DNA from: Flavobacteriales bacterium
GTDB lineage: Bacteria; Bacteroidota; Bacteroidia; Flavobacteriales_D; CAJJDF01
Reading direction: 5' to 3'
DNA: 64,000 nt
Assembly (NCBI GenBank): GCA_018609055.1
Contig: JABAYJ010000001.1
Coordinates: 248,001 to 312,000, forward strand
The position numbers and the translations under genes are program-made. Shown in pieces: positions 35,891-43,825 of this stretch (positions are counted from its first letter, which is position 1; each line of letters begins with the position of its first letter). The notes beneath the pieces are model-generated. The model did not search any database, was not told the origin of the DNA, and was given only the letters and a program-made list of their open reading frames with translations.

Positions 35891-37060
35891 TTACTTAGTT
35901 GGATTTGCATATAGTTTAATCTCTTCTGCTTTAATTTCTTGACCACAAAGTATTACAAGCCTTTCTACAATGTTTCTTAACTCTCTGATGTTTCCAGTCC
36001 AGTCAATTTTTTTCATTTCAGATAACGCATCTTTTGAAAAAGTCTTTTTTGGGATTCCTTGCTCTTCGCAAATCATAGCGATAAAATGTTCTGCTAGCAT
36101 TGGAATATCATCTCTACGTTCATTTAAAGAGGGAACGTGAATCAAAATTACGGCTAATCTATGATATAAATCTTCACGGAATTTCTTTTCCGAAATTTCT
36201 TCTTTCAGATTTTTATTGGTTGCAGCTAATACTCTAACGTTTACTTTAATGTCTTTGTCTCCTCCTACTCTAGTAATTTTATTTTCTTGTAAAGCTCTCA
36301 ATACTTTTGCTTGTGCAGAAAGACTCATGTCTCCTATTTCATCTAAAAATATGGTTCCTCCTTCAGCTTGTTCAAACTTTCCTTTTCTTTGTTTAATAGC
36401 AGAAGTAAACGCTCCTTTTTCGTGACCAAACAATTCACTTTCAATTAATTCTGCTGGAATTGCTGCACAGTTAACTTCTATAAAAGGTGACTTTACTCTT
36501 GAGCTTTGTTCGTGTAATTGTCTTGCGACTAATTCTTTTCCACTTCCATTTCCTCCAGTGATTAATACTCTAGCGTCTGATGGTGCTACTTTTTCAATCA
36601 TTTTTTTAATGGCGGCAATCTCTTTGGATTCACCAATAATTTCGGTTGTTTTTCCTTTATGAATTTTTCGCTTTAATACTTTGGTTTCTTCTACCAAGTC
36701 ACTTCTTTCAAAAGCATTTCTTATGCTTACTAAAGTTCTATTTAAATCTAGTGGTTTCTGAATAAAATCATAAGCGCCTTTTTGAAGACACTCTACAGCT
36801 GTGTTAATTGTTCCGTGACCAGAAATCATTATTACAGGAGAGTCAACTCCTTTTTCTTGTAATTTCTCTAGCACTTCCACTCCGTCCATTTCTGGCATTT
36901 TGATGTCGCATAAAATTACATCATAATTGGTTTTTGTAGCTAAATCAAAACCTATCTTCCCATTTTCTGCTACGTCTACAGAATATTTTTCGTTTTCTAA
37001 AATCTCTTTTAGTACGCTTCTAATTGGTCTTTCGTCATCAATTACGAGTATTTTAGTCAT
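35891..37060 (-). CDS. Sigma-54-dependent response regulator without DNA-binding domain
   Basis: The 389-residue protein has a receiver domain (1-120, phosphorylation site Asp52 in CDIKMPEMDG) and an AAA+ activator domain (about 138-375; Walker A GGNGSGKE at 169-176, Walker B TIFLDEIGD at 236-244). The sigma-54 contact loop reads GAFTSA at 216-221 instead of GAFTGA. It stops at LYANPTK with no Fis-type helix-turn-helix, so it may activate from solution or through a partner. No sensor kinase is adjacent. The sigma factor itself is encoded at 2818-4266. Confidence 0.92.
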   Translation of the reverse strand: MTKILVIDDERPIRSVLKEILENEKYSVDVAENGKIGFDLATKTNYDVILCDIKMPEMDGVEVLEKLQEKGVDSPVIMISGHGTINTAVECLQKGAYDFIQKPLDLNRTLVSIRNAFERSDLVEETKVLKRKIHKGKTTEIIGESKEIAAIKKMIEKVAPSDARVLITGGNGSGKELVARQLHEQSSRVKSPFIEVNCAAIPAELIESELFGHEKGAFTSAIKQRKGKFEQAEGGTIFLDEIGDMSLSAQAKVLRALQENKITRVGGDKDIKVNVRVLAATNKNLKEEISEKKFREDLYHRLAVILIHVPSLNERRDDIPMLAEHFIAMICEEQGIPKKTFSKDALSEMKKIDWTGNIRELRNIVERLVILCGQEIKAEEIKLYANPTK

Positions 37061-37199
37061 AGGAAATTAGTTTTTTACTTCAGAAAGCATAAAAATAAGA
37101 GTTTGGGAGGAGTATCTCCAATAAAATGGCATTATTTGTTGTTAAAGTATTGTAACCAAATCTGCTTTTGTGGTTTTAGAGGTTACAAAAAAGATAATT

Positions 37200-38735
37200 A
37201 TGAAATTCCTAAACCTAATTTTACTGCTATTCCCGTTTATTTCTTTGGCTCAAATTCCAAATTGTGTTCCTATTCGTGGGGAATATTTATATATGAGCAG
37301 AACGGAAGTCAGTAATAAAAAATATATCAATTTTTTGGAGAGTATTTCTGATGAAGACAGTATTAAAAACAGACCTAACTCGGCTATGTGGAATTCTGTT
37401 TTTAAATCAGAAACTCCTATGGTTGAATATTATTTTTCTCATCCTGCTTACCAAAATTACCCTGTGGTAAATGTTACTTATGAGCAAGCAAATAGTTATT
37501 GTGAATGGTTGACTAAAATGCTAAATAACTATTATAAAAACCAAAAAGTCCTTATTCGATTACCTACAGAAAAAGAGTGGAAAGATGCTGCTAAGGGCGG
37601 AAATGATTTTGCTATTTATCCTTGGGGAACAGAAACAATGAGAGTAAAAACGGGTAAATATCAAGGGCAAATGCAAGCTAACTTTGCTAGAGGAAGTGGA
37701 GATTATTTGGGCGTTTCTGGCGTATTAAACGACAATGCAGACATAACAGCCCCAGTAACCGCTTATTGGGCAAATGATTTTGGATTGTACAATATGAGCG
37801 GAAACGTAAGCGAAATGATTTCTGAAAAGGGAATTGTGAAAGGTGGTAGCTGGAAAAACAGAGCCGATTATTTAAGAATTGATAAACAACAATATGTGTA
37901 TTCGGCTTCACCAGAAGTGGGGTTTAGATATGTGGTGGAAATTGTAGAATTACCTCAACCTAAAAAACAACCAAAACCACTTGTATTAAATAAAAAATTC
38001 TTTAAACAATATTTTGCTGAGATTAATGATACGATTTCTGTTGGTAGGTTTGAAGTAACTAATGAACTTTTTCAACAAATGATTTCTCTTGCTAAAGTTC
38101 AAGTTCCTAATCGAGATTATGATGGTACTGAGTGGGAAAGTGTATTCCCATACAGTCAGTTATGGATGAATAACTATAATTCTCATCCAGACTTTTATAA
38201 TTATCCAGTTGTAAATGTTGATTTAACGGATGCTGAAGCTTTTTGCAGGTGGTTTAAGAATGCTTATTTTGAAGTTTTTAATGAAAAAGTAGAAATCCGA
38301 TTACCATCAGAACAAGAATGGGAACTAGCTGCAAGCGGAGGAAAATCAGGTTCTCCTTATCCTTGGGGAGGACCTTTTATTCGAAACAGTAAAGGGTGCT
38401 ATTTGGCAAACTTTAACCCAAAAATGAGCGAAGATGAAAACGTGAATGGATACGATACCTTATCGCTCAATAATTTTTTTCAATCGCATTTTACCGATTT
38501 ACATGATTATGATGGAGAGGCTGTAATTGCTCCTGTAGACTCCTATTTTCATAATGATTTTGGGTTGTACAATATGGCTGGCAATGTAGCTGAAATGGTT
38601 TTGGACTCCAATTATACCAAAGGAGGTTCGTGGAAAAGCAAAAGCTACTACCTACAAATAAACTCCGAAGAAAAATGGGATAAACAAGCAAATCCGTTTA
38701 CTGGATTTAGAGTTGTAATGATTAGAAAGCCTTAG
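37200..38735 (+). CDS. Secreted protein with two SUMF1/formylglycine-enzyme-like domains
   Basis: Starting at the ATG at 37200 gives 511 residues with a signal peptide ending FISLAQ; an earlier in-frame ATG (37170) adds ten residues that spoil the signal. Two tandem SUMF1-like domains follow (about 25-255 and 275-511), each with VVNVxxxxAxxYCEW-type and RLPTEKEW/RLPSEQEWE motifs, a PWGxxP-type segment and a closing NMSGNVSEM or NMAGNVAEM. GldJ/GldK of the gliding/T9SS machinery carry related single domains but are lipoproteins; this one is not. It is probably structural rather than an oxidase. Confidence 0.82.
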   Translation: MKFLNLILLLFPFISLAQIPNCVPIRGEYLYMSRTEVSNKKYINFLESISDEDSIKNRPNSAMWNSVFKSETPMVEYYFSHPAYQNYPVVNVTYEQANSYCEWLTKMLNNYYKNQKVLIRLPTEKEWKDAAKGGNDFAIYPWGTETMRVKTGKYQGQMQANFARGSGDYLGVSGVLNDNADITAPVTAYWANDFGLYNMSGNVSEMISEKGIVKGGSWKNRADYLRIDKQQYVYSASPEVGFRYVVEIVELPQPKKQPKPLVLNKKFFKQYFAEINDTISVGRFEVTNELFQQMISLAKVQVPNRDYDGTEWESVFPYSQLWMNNYNSHPDFYNYPVVNVDLTDAEAFCRWFKNAYFEVFNEKVEIRLPSEQEWELAASGGKSGSPYPWGGPFIRNSKGCYLANFNPKMSEDENVNGYDTLSLNNFFQSHFTDLHDYDGEAVIAPVDSYFHNDFGLYNMAGNVAEMVLDSNYTKGGSWKSKSYYLQINSEEKWDKQANPFTGFRVVMIRKP

Positions 38736-39175
38736 TTTTTTGGCCGTTTATTAGGCTGGAAAACTGTTCCTAGTTCGTCTGCTAAGTTATTAAACTCAAC
38801 TTTTTGAGTCTCATTACAAAGGTTTTTAATATCCTTAAAGTGGTTGAAATGTAATACTTCAATTTCATTAACTCCTTTTGTTATAACTTGTAGTAACGAA
38901 TCGTTAAGCATTGGGCTTTCGGTCTTTAAACCCTTGTATACTTCGTTCTTAGTTTTTGTTATTCTTCTGTGAGTTGATTGAATATTGTCCCTGTGAATTT
39001 CTATTAATTTTTTAAACTCTTCTTTTTGAGATTTATTAAAATCTAACCTTTCAATAATCATTTTCATTGGTGGTTTTCCATGATTATTCTTGGGTTTTCC
39101 AAAATATAGAAATCCAATTAGTATCAAGTTTGAGACTAAGAGTAAGGCGATAATGATTTTAGTGTTCTTATTCAT
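38732..39175 (-). CDS. CpxP/Spy-like periplasmic protein
   Basis: The 147-residue protein has an N-terminal membrane anchor (IIIALLLVSNLILIGFLYF, about 7-25) and a helical periplasmic part with two LxxxQ-type repeats (FNKSQKEEFKKL and CNETQKVEFNNL), typical of the Spy/CpxP/heavy-metal-resistance fold. It is the third gene after the ECF sigma factor and overlaps the anti-sigma-like gene by 8 bp. A role as an envelope-stress sensor in that circuit is likely. Its stop codon overlaps that of the convergent SUMF1 gene. Confidence 0.75.
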   Translation of the reverse strand: MNKNTKIIIALLLVSNLILIGFLYFGKPKNNHGKPPMKMIIERLDFNKSQKEEFKKLIEIHRDNIQSTHRRITKTKNEVYKGLKTESPMLNDSLLQVITKGVNEIEVLHFNHFKDIKNLCNETQKVEFNNLADELGTVFQPNKRPKN

Positions 39176-39422
39176 AATACGAATAATTTAAAGTGGTGTA
39201 TGGGTTAAATTCTGTTTCAACCTGAGTATTGCCTTTTAATTTTTGTTGACCAATAATTCCAATATTAACAAAAAGAATAATCACAGCAGCAGCCAATAAA
39301 AGTTTAGATTGGATGCTCGATTTTTTTTGTTCTAAATGAATTTTATTTTTGATTTTATCCAACAAAAAGTCAGGAACCTCAACCGAACTAAATTGTTCTT
39401 TATGTAGTAATTGTTTTTCCAT
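39168..39422 (-). CDS. Small membrane protein, probable anti-sigma factor
   Basis: The 84-residue protein has a short N-terminal cytoplasmic part (about 1-40), one membrane helix (LLLAAAVIILFVNIGIIG, about 42-59) and a short outer tail. Its position between an ECF sigma gene (4 bp upstream) and a CpxP-like gene is typical of anti-sigma factors. No zinc-binding HxxxCxxC motif is present and no family signature could be assigned, so the role rests on context. Confidence 0.6.
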   Translation of the reverse strand: MEKQLLHKEQFSSVEVPDFLLDKIKNKIHLEQKKSSIQSKLLLAAAVIILFVNIGIIGQQKLKGNTQVETEFNPYTTLNYSYYE

Positions 39423-39426
39423 TTTC

Positions 39427-39924
39427 TTATAATCTCTTTTTAAGATTTGCTCTTGCTCTTGACAATAATGACTCTAGAGCTTTCTCTTTTATTTTTAATA
39501 TACTCGCTATTTCCTTTTGCGATAAGCCTTCTATTCCTTTCAGTATCAAAGCAGTTTTCTGATTTTCTGGGAGGCTGTTAATCTCCTTCATTATTTTTTC
39601 TACCACTTCTTTACTTTCAACTTTAATTCCTGGATGATCGAAATCTATCTTATCGTTATCCTCATATTCTCTCGAAAACAAGACTCTTAATTTTCTGTTT
39701 TTTGATTTTATTACATCCAAACTATGGTTTATCGTTATTCTGTATATCCAAGTTTTTAGACTAGATTTATTATTAAATCCTTCTATCTTATTGTAAATTT
39801 TTACAAAAACATCCTGAGTTGCTTCTTGAGCATCCTCGGTATTGTGTAAATAATGTAGGGAAAGGTTGTACACCAATTTAGCATATTCATTGTAAATGAC
39901 GTTAAATTGGGTTTCGTTTTTCAT
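39427..39924 (-). CDS. ECF-type RNA polymerase sigma factor
   Basis: The 165-residue sigma-70-family protein has region 2 (about 15-80, NTEDAQEATQDVFVKIY) for -10 binding and region 4 (about 115-165, GLSQKEIASILKIKEKALES) for -35 binding, with no region 1 or 3. It heads a three-gene operon with an anti-sigma-like protein and a CpxP-like protein, so it probably controls an envelope-stress regulon including itself. Confidence 0.93.
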   Translation of the reverse strand: MKNETQFNVIYNEYAKLVYNLSLHYLHNTEDAQEATQDVFVKIYNKIEGFNNKSSLKTWIYRITINHSLDVIKSKNRKLRVLFSREYEDNDKIDFDHPGIKVESKEVVEKIMKEINSLPENQKTALILKGIEGLSQKEIASILKIKEKALESLLSRARANLKKRL

Positions 39925-39949
39925 GCGTACTTCTTAATCCATATATTTG

Positions 39950-39966
39950 ACGATACTAGTAATCGT
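39950..39966. promoter_or_regulatory. Imperfect palindrome upstream of the ECF sigma gene
   Basis: A perfect core TACTAGTA (39954-39961) is flanked by ACGA and TCGT arms offset by one base. It lies about 25 bp before the sigma-gene ATG and may be part of its promoter or an operator. The region between it and the DUF1573 remnant shows nothing else. Confidence 0.25.
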
Positions 39967-39997
39967 ATCCTTTGAAACTGGACATAATACTATAGAA

Positions 39998-40510
39998 TTA
40001 GTTGTTTCTAATCGTTCCAGACACACTAATCACGGCAATTTTTCGCTTGGTGTTAGCGGTAACTGTAACGTATTTAGTTTGTTCTCCTAATGGTATTCCA
40101 GGAGTAAATTTAACTGTAATTGACCCTGTGTCTCAAGATTCAATAGCTTTTTTCGTGTATTCAGGAACTGTACAAGTACACGAACCTCTTACACTAATAA
40201 AAACTAATTTTTCTGAACCAGTGTTTGTAAATGTAAACGTGTGCTTGTATTCATAGCCAAGAGCTATAAACCCAAAATCATGATTGGTTTTATCAAACTT
40301 GTAAGTGGTAATAGGTGTTTCTTTTGCCTCTTCACCAAGAGCTGTTTTAAGAGCTAATTCTTGTTTTAATTCGGCAATTTCTTTTTGAGCTTTAACAAGG
40401 TTATTCTCAATATTCTCGTAATATTGACCAAGCTCTCAGTATTTCTTCTTGCTAACACAAGAAGAAATGCTGAGAGCTAAAAATATAAATGCAATGTGTT
40501 TTAACTGCAT
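39998..40510 (-). pseudogene. DUF1573 lipoprotein gene interrupted by two in-frame TGA codons
   Basis: Reading from ATG at 40510 to TAA at 39998 gives 171 codons in a single frame. It encodes a lipoprotein signal (LALSISSC), a coiled linker (KAQKEIAELKQELALKT) and a DUF1573 domain (TNHDFGFIALG, RGSCTCTVPEY, QTKYVTVTANT). Codon 25 (TGA, 40436-40438) and codon 126 (TGA, 40133-40135) interrupt it. The second falls where the intact neighbour has Gly in APGETGEI, a one-base GGA-to-TGA change. No frameshift is present, so inactivation looks recent, or the codons are sequence errors. Confidence 0.88.
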
Positions 40511-40518
40511 TAAATCTG

Positions 40519-41124
40519 TTATTGGATGTTAATTCCTTCAGGAGCAATCGGCTGAGCTGGTTGCTGAGGTGCATTTGGATCTGCTTGAATATCTCCTGTA
40601 ATAGTTAATTGAGTAGTTGCTGGTGACGTGTTAGCAGTAATTGTTACATACTTAGTCTGAACACCTGATTGTCCAGCTGGCTTATATTCAACTGCTATTT
40701 CTCCTGTTTCTCCTGGAGCAATTGGTTCTTTTGGCCATTTTGGTACTGTACATCCACAAGATCCTTTTGCGTTTGATATAATCAATGGCTCAGTCCCTGT
40801 ATTTGTAAACTTAAATGTGTGCTTGTTCGAAGAAGTAGATAATACTTGTCCAAAATCTTTCTTTGGCGTTTTAAAGTTTAAAGAAGTTAAAGATCCTGTT
40901 GGAGCAGCTGGTGCCTGAACTTGTGGTTTTTGCGGCTGATCAAAATTATTAGCAAAATCATTCGTTTCTGGCAATGTAGATGGGTTTACGGCTCCCACAT
41001 TGTTTGCTTGAGAAGTTGGTGTTGCTACTACTCTAGATTTTTTTGTAAAAATAGAATAGGTGTTAAATAAAGTAAGCGCTCCTATTACAGCAATTGCTCC
41101 TATTATTATGTTTTCTTTTTTCAT
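40519..41124 (-). CDS. DUF1573 domain protein
   Basis: From the ATG at 41124 (MKKENIIIGAIAVIG) the product has 201 residues; the longer frame from 41154 adds ten unlikely residues. It has an N-terminal membrane anchor, a Pro/Gln-rich linker and an Ig-like DUF1573 domain (about 85-185) with the signature KGSCGCTVPKWPKEPIAPGE. DUF1573 proteins are abundant in Bacteroidota, envelope-located and of unknown function. A broken paralogue lies 8 bp downstream, so the pair arose by duplication or both were acquired together. Confidence 0.85.
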   Translation of the reverse strand: MKKENIIIGAIAVIGALTLFNTYSIFTKKSRVVATPTSQANNVGAVNPSTLPETNDFANNFDQPQKPQVQAPAAPTGSLTSLNFKTPKKDFGQVLSTSSNKHTFKFTNTGTEPLIISNAKGSCGCTVPKWPKEPIAPGETGEIAVEYKPAGQSGVQTKYVTITANTSPATTQLTITGDIQADPNAPQQPAQPIAPEGINIQ

Positions 41125-41153
41125 GATTGTAAATTTGTTTTTGTTTTGATACA

Positions 41154-41161
41154 CAAATATA
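41154..41161 (-). promoter_or_regulatory. Candidate -7 element of the DUF1573 gene
   Basis: The minus strand reads TATATTTG, an exact TAnnTTTG match, about 30 bp before the preferred ATG at 41124. This also argues for that start, because the alternative ATG at 41154 would overlap the element. Confidence 0.5.
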
Positions 41162-41193
41162 AAAAAATATTAATTTTTTGTAGAGACTTATTT

Positions 41194-42801
41194 TTATTTA
41201 AATATTCCCTCTCTTGCAAGTTTAAGTTTTTTATAATCCCCATTCTGTAATAGTTCTATTCCCTCTTTATATATTGGGTTTAATTCATTAAAAATTTCAT
41301 AAAACTCACTAAATCCATAAAGGTTCTGAGCAATCATTGCTTTTAACCTTATGGTTATAGCTTCTTCAGCTTCTTTGTATTCCTCCTCGTTATATTCAAG
41401 TTTGTTTTCTGCTGCAAATGCTGTTAGCTCTGCAACTGCTGATTTTAAATCAAAGGTGGCTTTAAAAGACTCAAAATCTGGATATAATGAAGCAAAGTTT
41501 TCTCTGTTTTTATTTACATACTCTAATGCAAACCTATTCATGATTCCTTTTCTTACTAAGCTTAAAAAGTAAGGAGATATTCCTGTTGTGTCAACCGGTA
41601 CAAATACATCTGGAATAATTCCTCCACCTGCATACACATCTCTTTTTTTGATTAGGGTTTTAAATACTAAAGAGTCTGGAATTTGTATGCTGTCTTTGTT
41701 AAATGATTCTCCGTTAAGATATCTCTCATACTTTTCTTTTCGGTATTCTTTACTCCCGTTTGCGTATGATTTTTGAATACATCTTCCTGATGGTGTAAAG
41801 TATCTTTGAGTAGTTATTCTTACTTTAGATCCATCCGGTAATGTAACTGGTCTTTGAACCAATCCTTTTCCAAAAGTTCTTCTTCCTACAACAGCTCCTC
41901 TATCCCAATCCTGAATTGCTCCAGATACAATTTCACTTGCAGATGCTGTTCCTTCATTCACAAGTACAACTAGTTTCCCTTTTTCATAACCTCCTTTTTC
42001 TGTGGCTACATAGTTTTCTCTTTTATAGCTTCTACCATCAGTAAAAACAATCATTCTTTCGTTAGATAAAAACTGATCAGCAAGTTTAAAGGCTTGATCC
42101 AAATATCCTCCTCCGTTATTTTGTAAATCCAAAATCAATGATTTCATTCCAAGTCCAGATAACTTTTCTAGAGCATCAATAAATTCTTGCTCTGTAGTTC
42201 TAGCGAAAGCATTTATTTTAATATAACCGATTTCATCATCAATCATGTAAGCTGCATCCAAGCTATAAATTGGAATTTTATCTCTTGTAACTTCAAAATC
42301 AATTAAGTCTTTTTCACCACTTCTTCTAACAGTCATAGTTACTTTAGTCCCTTTTTTTCCTAAAAGTCTGCTTCTAACTCCCGAGTTTTTTAATCCAACT
42401 CCTGCTACAGTTTCGTCATCAATTTTAATTACTTGGTCGCCTGCCATTACCCCTACTTTTTCACTTGGGCCACCAGAAATTGCTGCCACAACCATAAGTG
42501 TGTCGTTTAATATTTGGAAACGAACTCCAACTCCTTCAAAGTTCCCTTTAAGCGGAGCTTCCACTGCGTTTACTCTTTTTGCTGGAATGTAGGCCGAATG
42601 CGGATCGAGTTTTTCTAACATGGCGTTTATTGCCGCATCAACTAACTCTGGCGAGTTAACCGAATCCACATAATATCTTTCTATAATCTCAATCAGCTTT
42701 GAGATTTTTTTTGTTGTTAAATTTTTGTCTTTCTCTACTTGAGAAAAAGAAATCGTGCTCGAAAATAGCAGTATAGCTATCGAAATTACTAGTTTATTCA
42801 T
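41194..42801 (-). CDS. ctpA: S41-family C-terminal processing peptidase
   Basis: The 535-residue periplasmic protease has a signal peptide (1-20), a PDZ domain (about 85-165, GVGVRFQILNDTLMVVAAI) and an S41 serine-protease domain. The nucleophile lies in NEGTASASEIVSGAIQDW and the general-base Lys in GRRTFGKGLVQ. A C-terminal helical extension of about 140 residues follows. Such enzymes trim C-termini of envelope proteins. It lies 7 bp after the YwqK-like gene. Confidence 0.92.
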   Translation of the reverse strand: MNKLVISIAILLFSSTISFSQVEKDKNLTTKKISKLIEIIERYYVDSVNSPELVDAAINAMLEKLDPHSAYIPAKRVNAVEAPLKGNFEGVGVRFQILNDTLMVVAAISGGPSEKVGVMAGDQVIKIDDETVAGVGLKNSGVRSRLLGKKGTKVTMTVRRSGEKDLIDFEVTRDKIPIYSLDAAYMIDDEIGYIKINAFARTTEQEFIDALEKLSGLGMKSLILDLQNNGGGYLDQAFKLADQFLSNERMIVFTDGRSYKRENYVATEKGGYEKGKLVVLVNEGTASASEIVSGAIQDWDRGAVVGRRTFGKGLVQRPVTLPDGSKVRITTQRYFTPSGRCIQKSYANGSKEYRKEKYERYLNGESFNKDSIQIPDSLVFKTLIKKRDVYAGGGIIPDVFVPVDTTGISPYFLSLVRKGIMNRFALEYVNKNRENFASLYPDFESFKATFDLKSAVAELTAFAAENKLEYNEEEYKEAEEAITIRLKAMIAQNLYGFSEFYEIFNELNPIYKEGIELLQNGDYKKLKLAREGIFK

Positions 42802-42808
42802 TAAGTGT

Positions 42809-43765
42809 TTATTTAGAGGTCTCCATTAAGTCCCCGAATTTGTTGTATTGTTTTTTTGAAATCAGCTTATCTTTTTTGTAAACCAATTCCTCTTTTATTT
42901 TTCCATTTTTATAGTATTCAGTCCACTCTCCGTCTTTCATACCTTTTTTATAATTCTCTATTCTTTCTGGTGAGCCATCTTCAAAATTATAAATCCATTC
43001 CCCATCTTTCTCTCCTTTCAAATAAGAAGTTTGATAAGCGAGTGTTCCATCTTCAAAATAAGAATTATCCTTTCCTTCTATCACTCCTTCTTTGTATTCT
43101 TTTTCGATTAACAAAGTGCTGTCATCAGCATACTTCATATAAGGACCATCAAATTTATTTGTTTTGTAAGTTACAATCTTCTTTAGTCCTCCATCTTCAT
43201 AATACTGTTCAAAAGTTCCGTTTTTAACATCCATTTCAAACATCTCTGTTTTCTTCATGTTTCCATTAGGATAGTAATATGTTTGTTTACCGTGTTTCTT
43301 ATCAAACCTAAAGTTTTGAACCCACATTAAAGTGGAGTCTTTCTCCCAATATTTCCAAGTTCCATAGGCTTTACCTTCGGCATAATTTAGCTCCAACCAA
43401 GGAGTTCCGTCTTCATAAAACTTATACAATACTCCATCTTCTCGACCCTCAACATAAGTTACTTTCATCTCCAATTTTCTGTTTGGGTAAAAGGTAACGC
43501 AAGTCCCTGTAAACAATGGTTTTCCTGTTTTGTTCTTATCTAATGCTTGTTTAGTAGTTGGGTCAAATTCTAAGTCGTTTTTGCAATTACACGCTTTTTC
43601 TTTTGTGCTTGTTGCATTTACTTTTTGGGGTCTTTGGTCAGTAGAGTCTTTTCTTACAGTAACAGTTGGTGTTGATTCTCCAGCTTTATACACTTTTCTT
43701 CTTTGAGAAAAAGAGGTGCTTGAGAGAAACGCTATTGTCACTATTATTAAAACTATCTTTTTCAT
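42809..43765 (-). CDS. YwqK-like protein with MORN-type repeats
   Basis: The 318-residue product has a signal peptide (1-20) followed by about nine repeats of roughly 22 residues with the pattern DGxxxxYYxDGxLxxxxxYxxG (for example TPWLELNYAEGKAYGTW and GEWTEYYKNGKIKEELVY). These match the MORN-variant repeats of YwqK proteins. The family is sometimes labelled an antitoxin, but no toxin gene is nearby and export argues against that. The repeats probably form a beta-solenoid that binds envelope partners. Confidence 0.82.
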   Translation of the reverse strand: MKKIVLIIVTIAFLSSTSFSQRRKVYKAGESTPTVTVRKDSTDQRPQKVNATSTKEKACNCKNDLEFDPTTKQALDKNKTGKPLFTGTCVTFYPNRKLEMKVTYVEGREDGVLYKFYEDGTPWLELNYAEGKAYGTWKYWEKDSTLMWVQNFRFDKKHGKQTYYYPNGNMKKTEMFEMDVKNGTFEQYYEDGGLKKIVTYKTNKFDGPYMKYADDSTLLIEKEYKEGVIEGKDNSYFEDGTLAYQTSYLKGEKDGEWIYNFEDGSPERIENYKKGMKDGEWTEYYKNGKIKEELVYKKDKLISKKQYNKFGDLMETSK

Positions 43766-43825
43766 ATCTAACCTTTTGATTAATACACACGCATAAACTG
43801 TACCATTAGTGTTCTATTCCTTAAT

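Noticed and set aside
39998..40510. Selenocysteine or stop-codon reassignment for the two TGA codons
   Set aside because: The paralogue has Gly at one site, neither position is Cys-like, no selenocysteine stem-loop is evident after them, and every other gene in the window uses TGA normally or not internally.
42809..43765. Toxin-antitoxin system based on the YwqK label
   Set aside because: No toxin gene is adjacent, and the protein has a signal peptide and envelope-type repeats.
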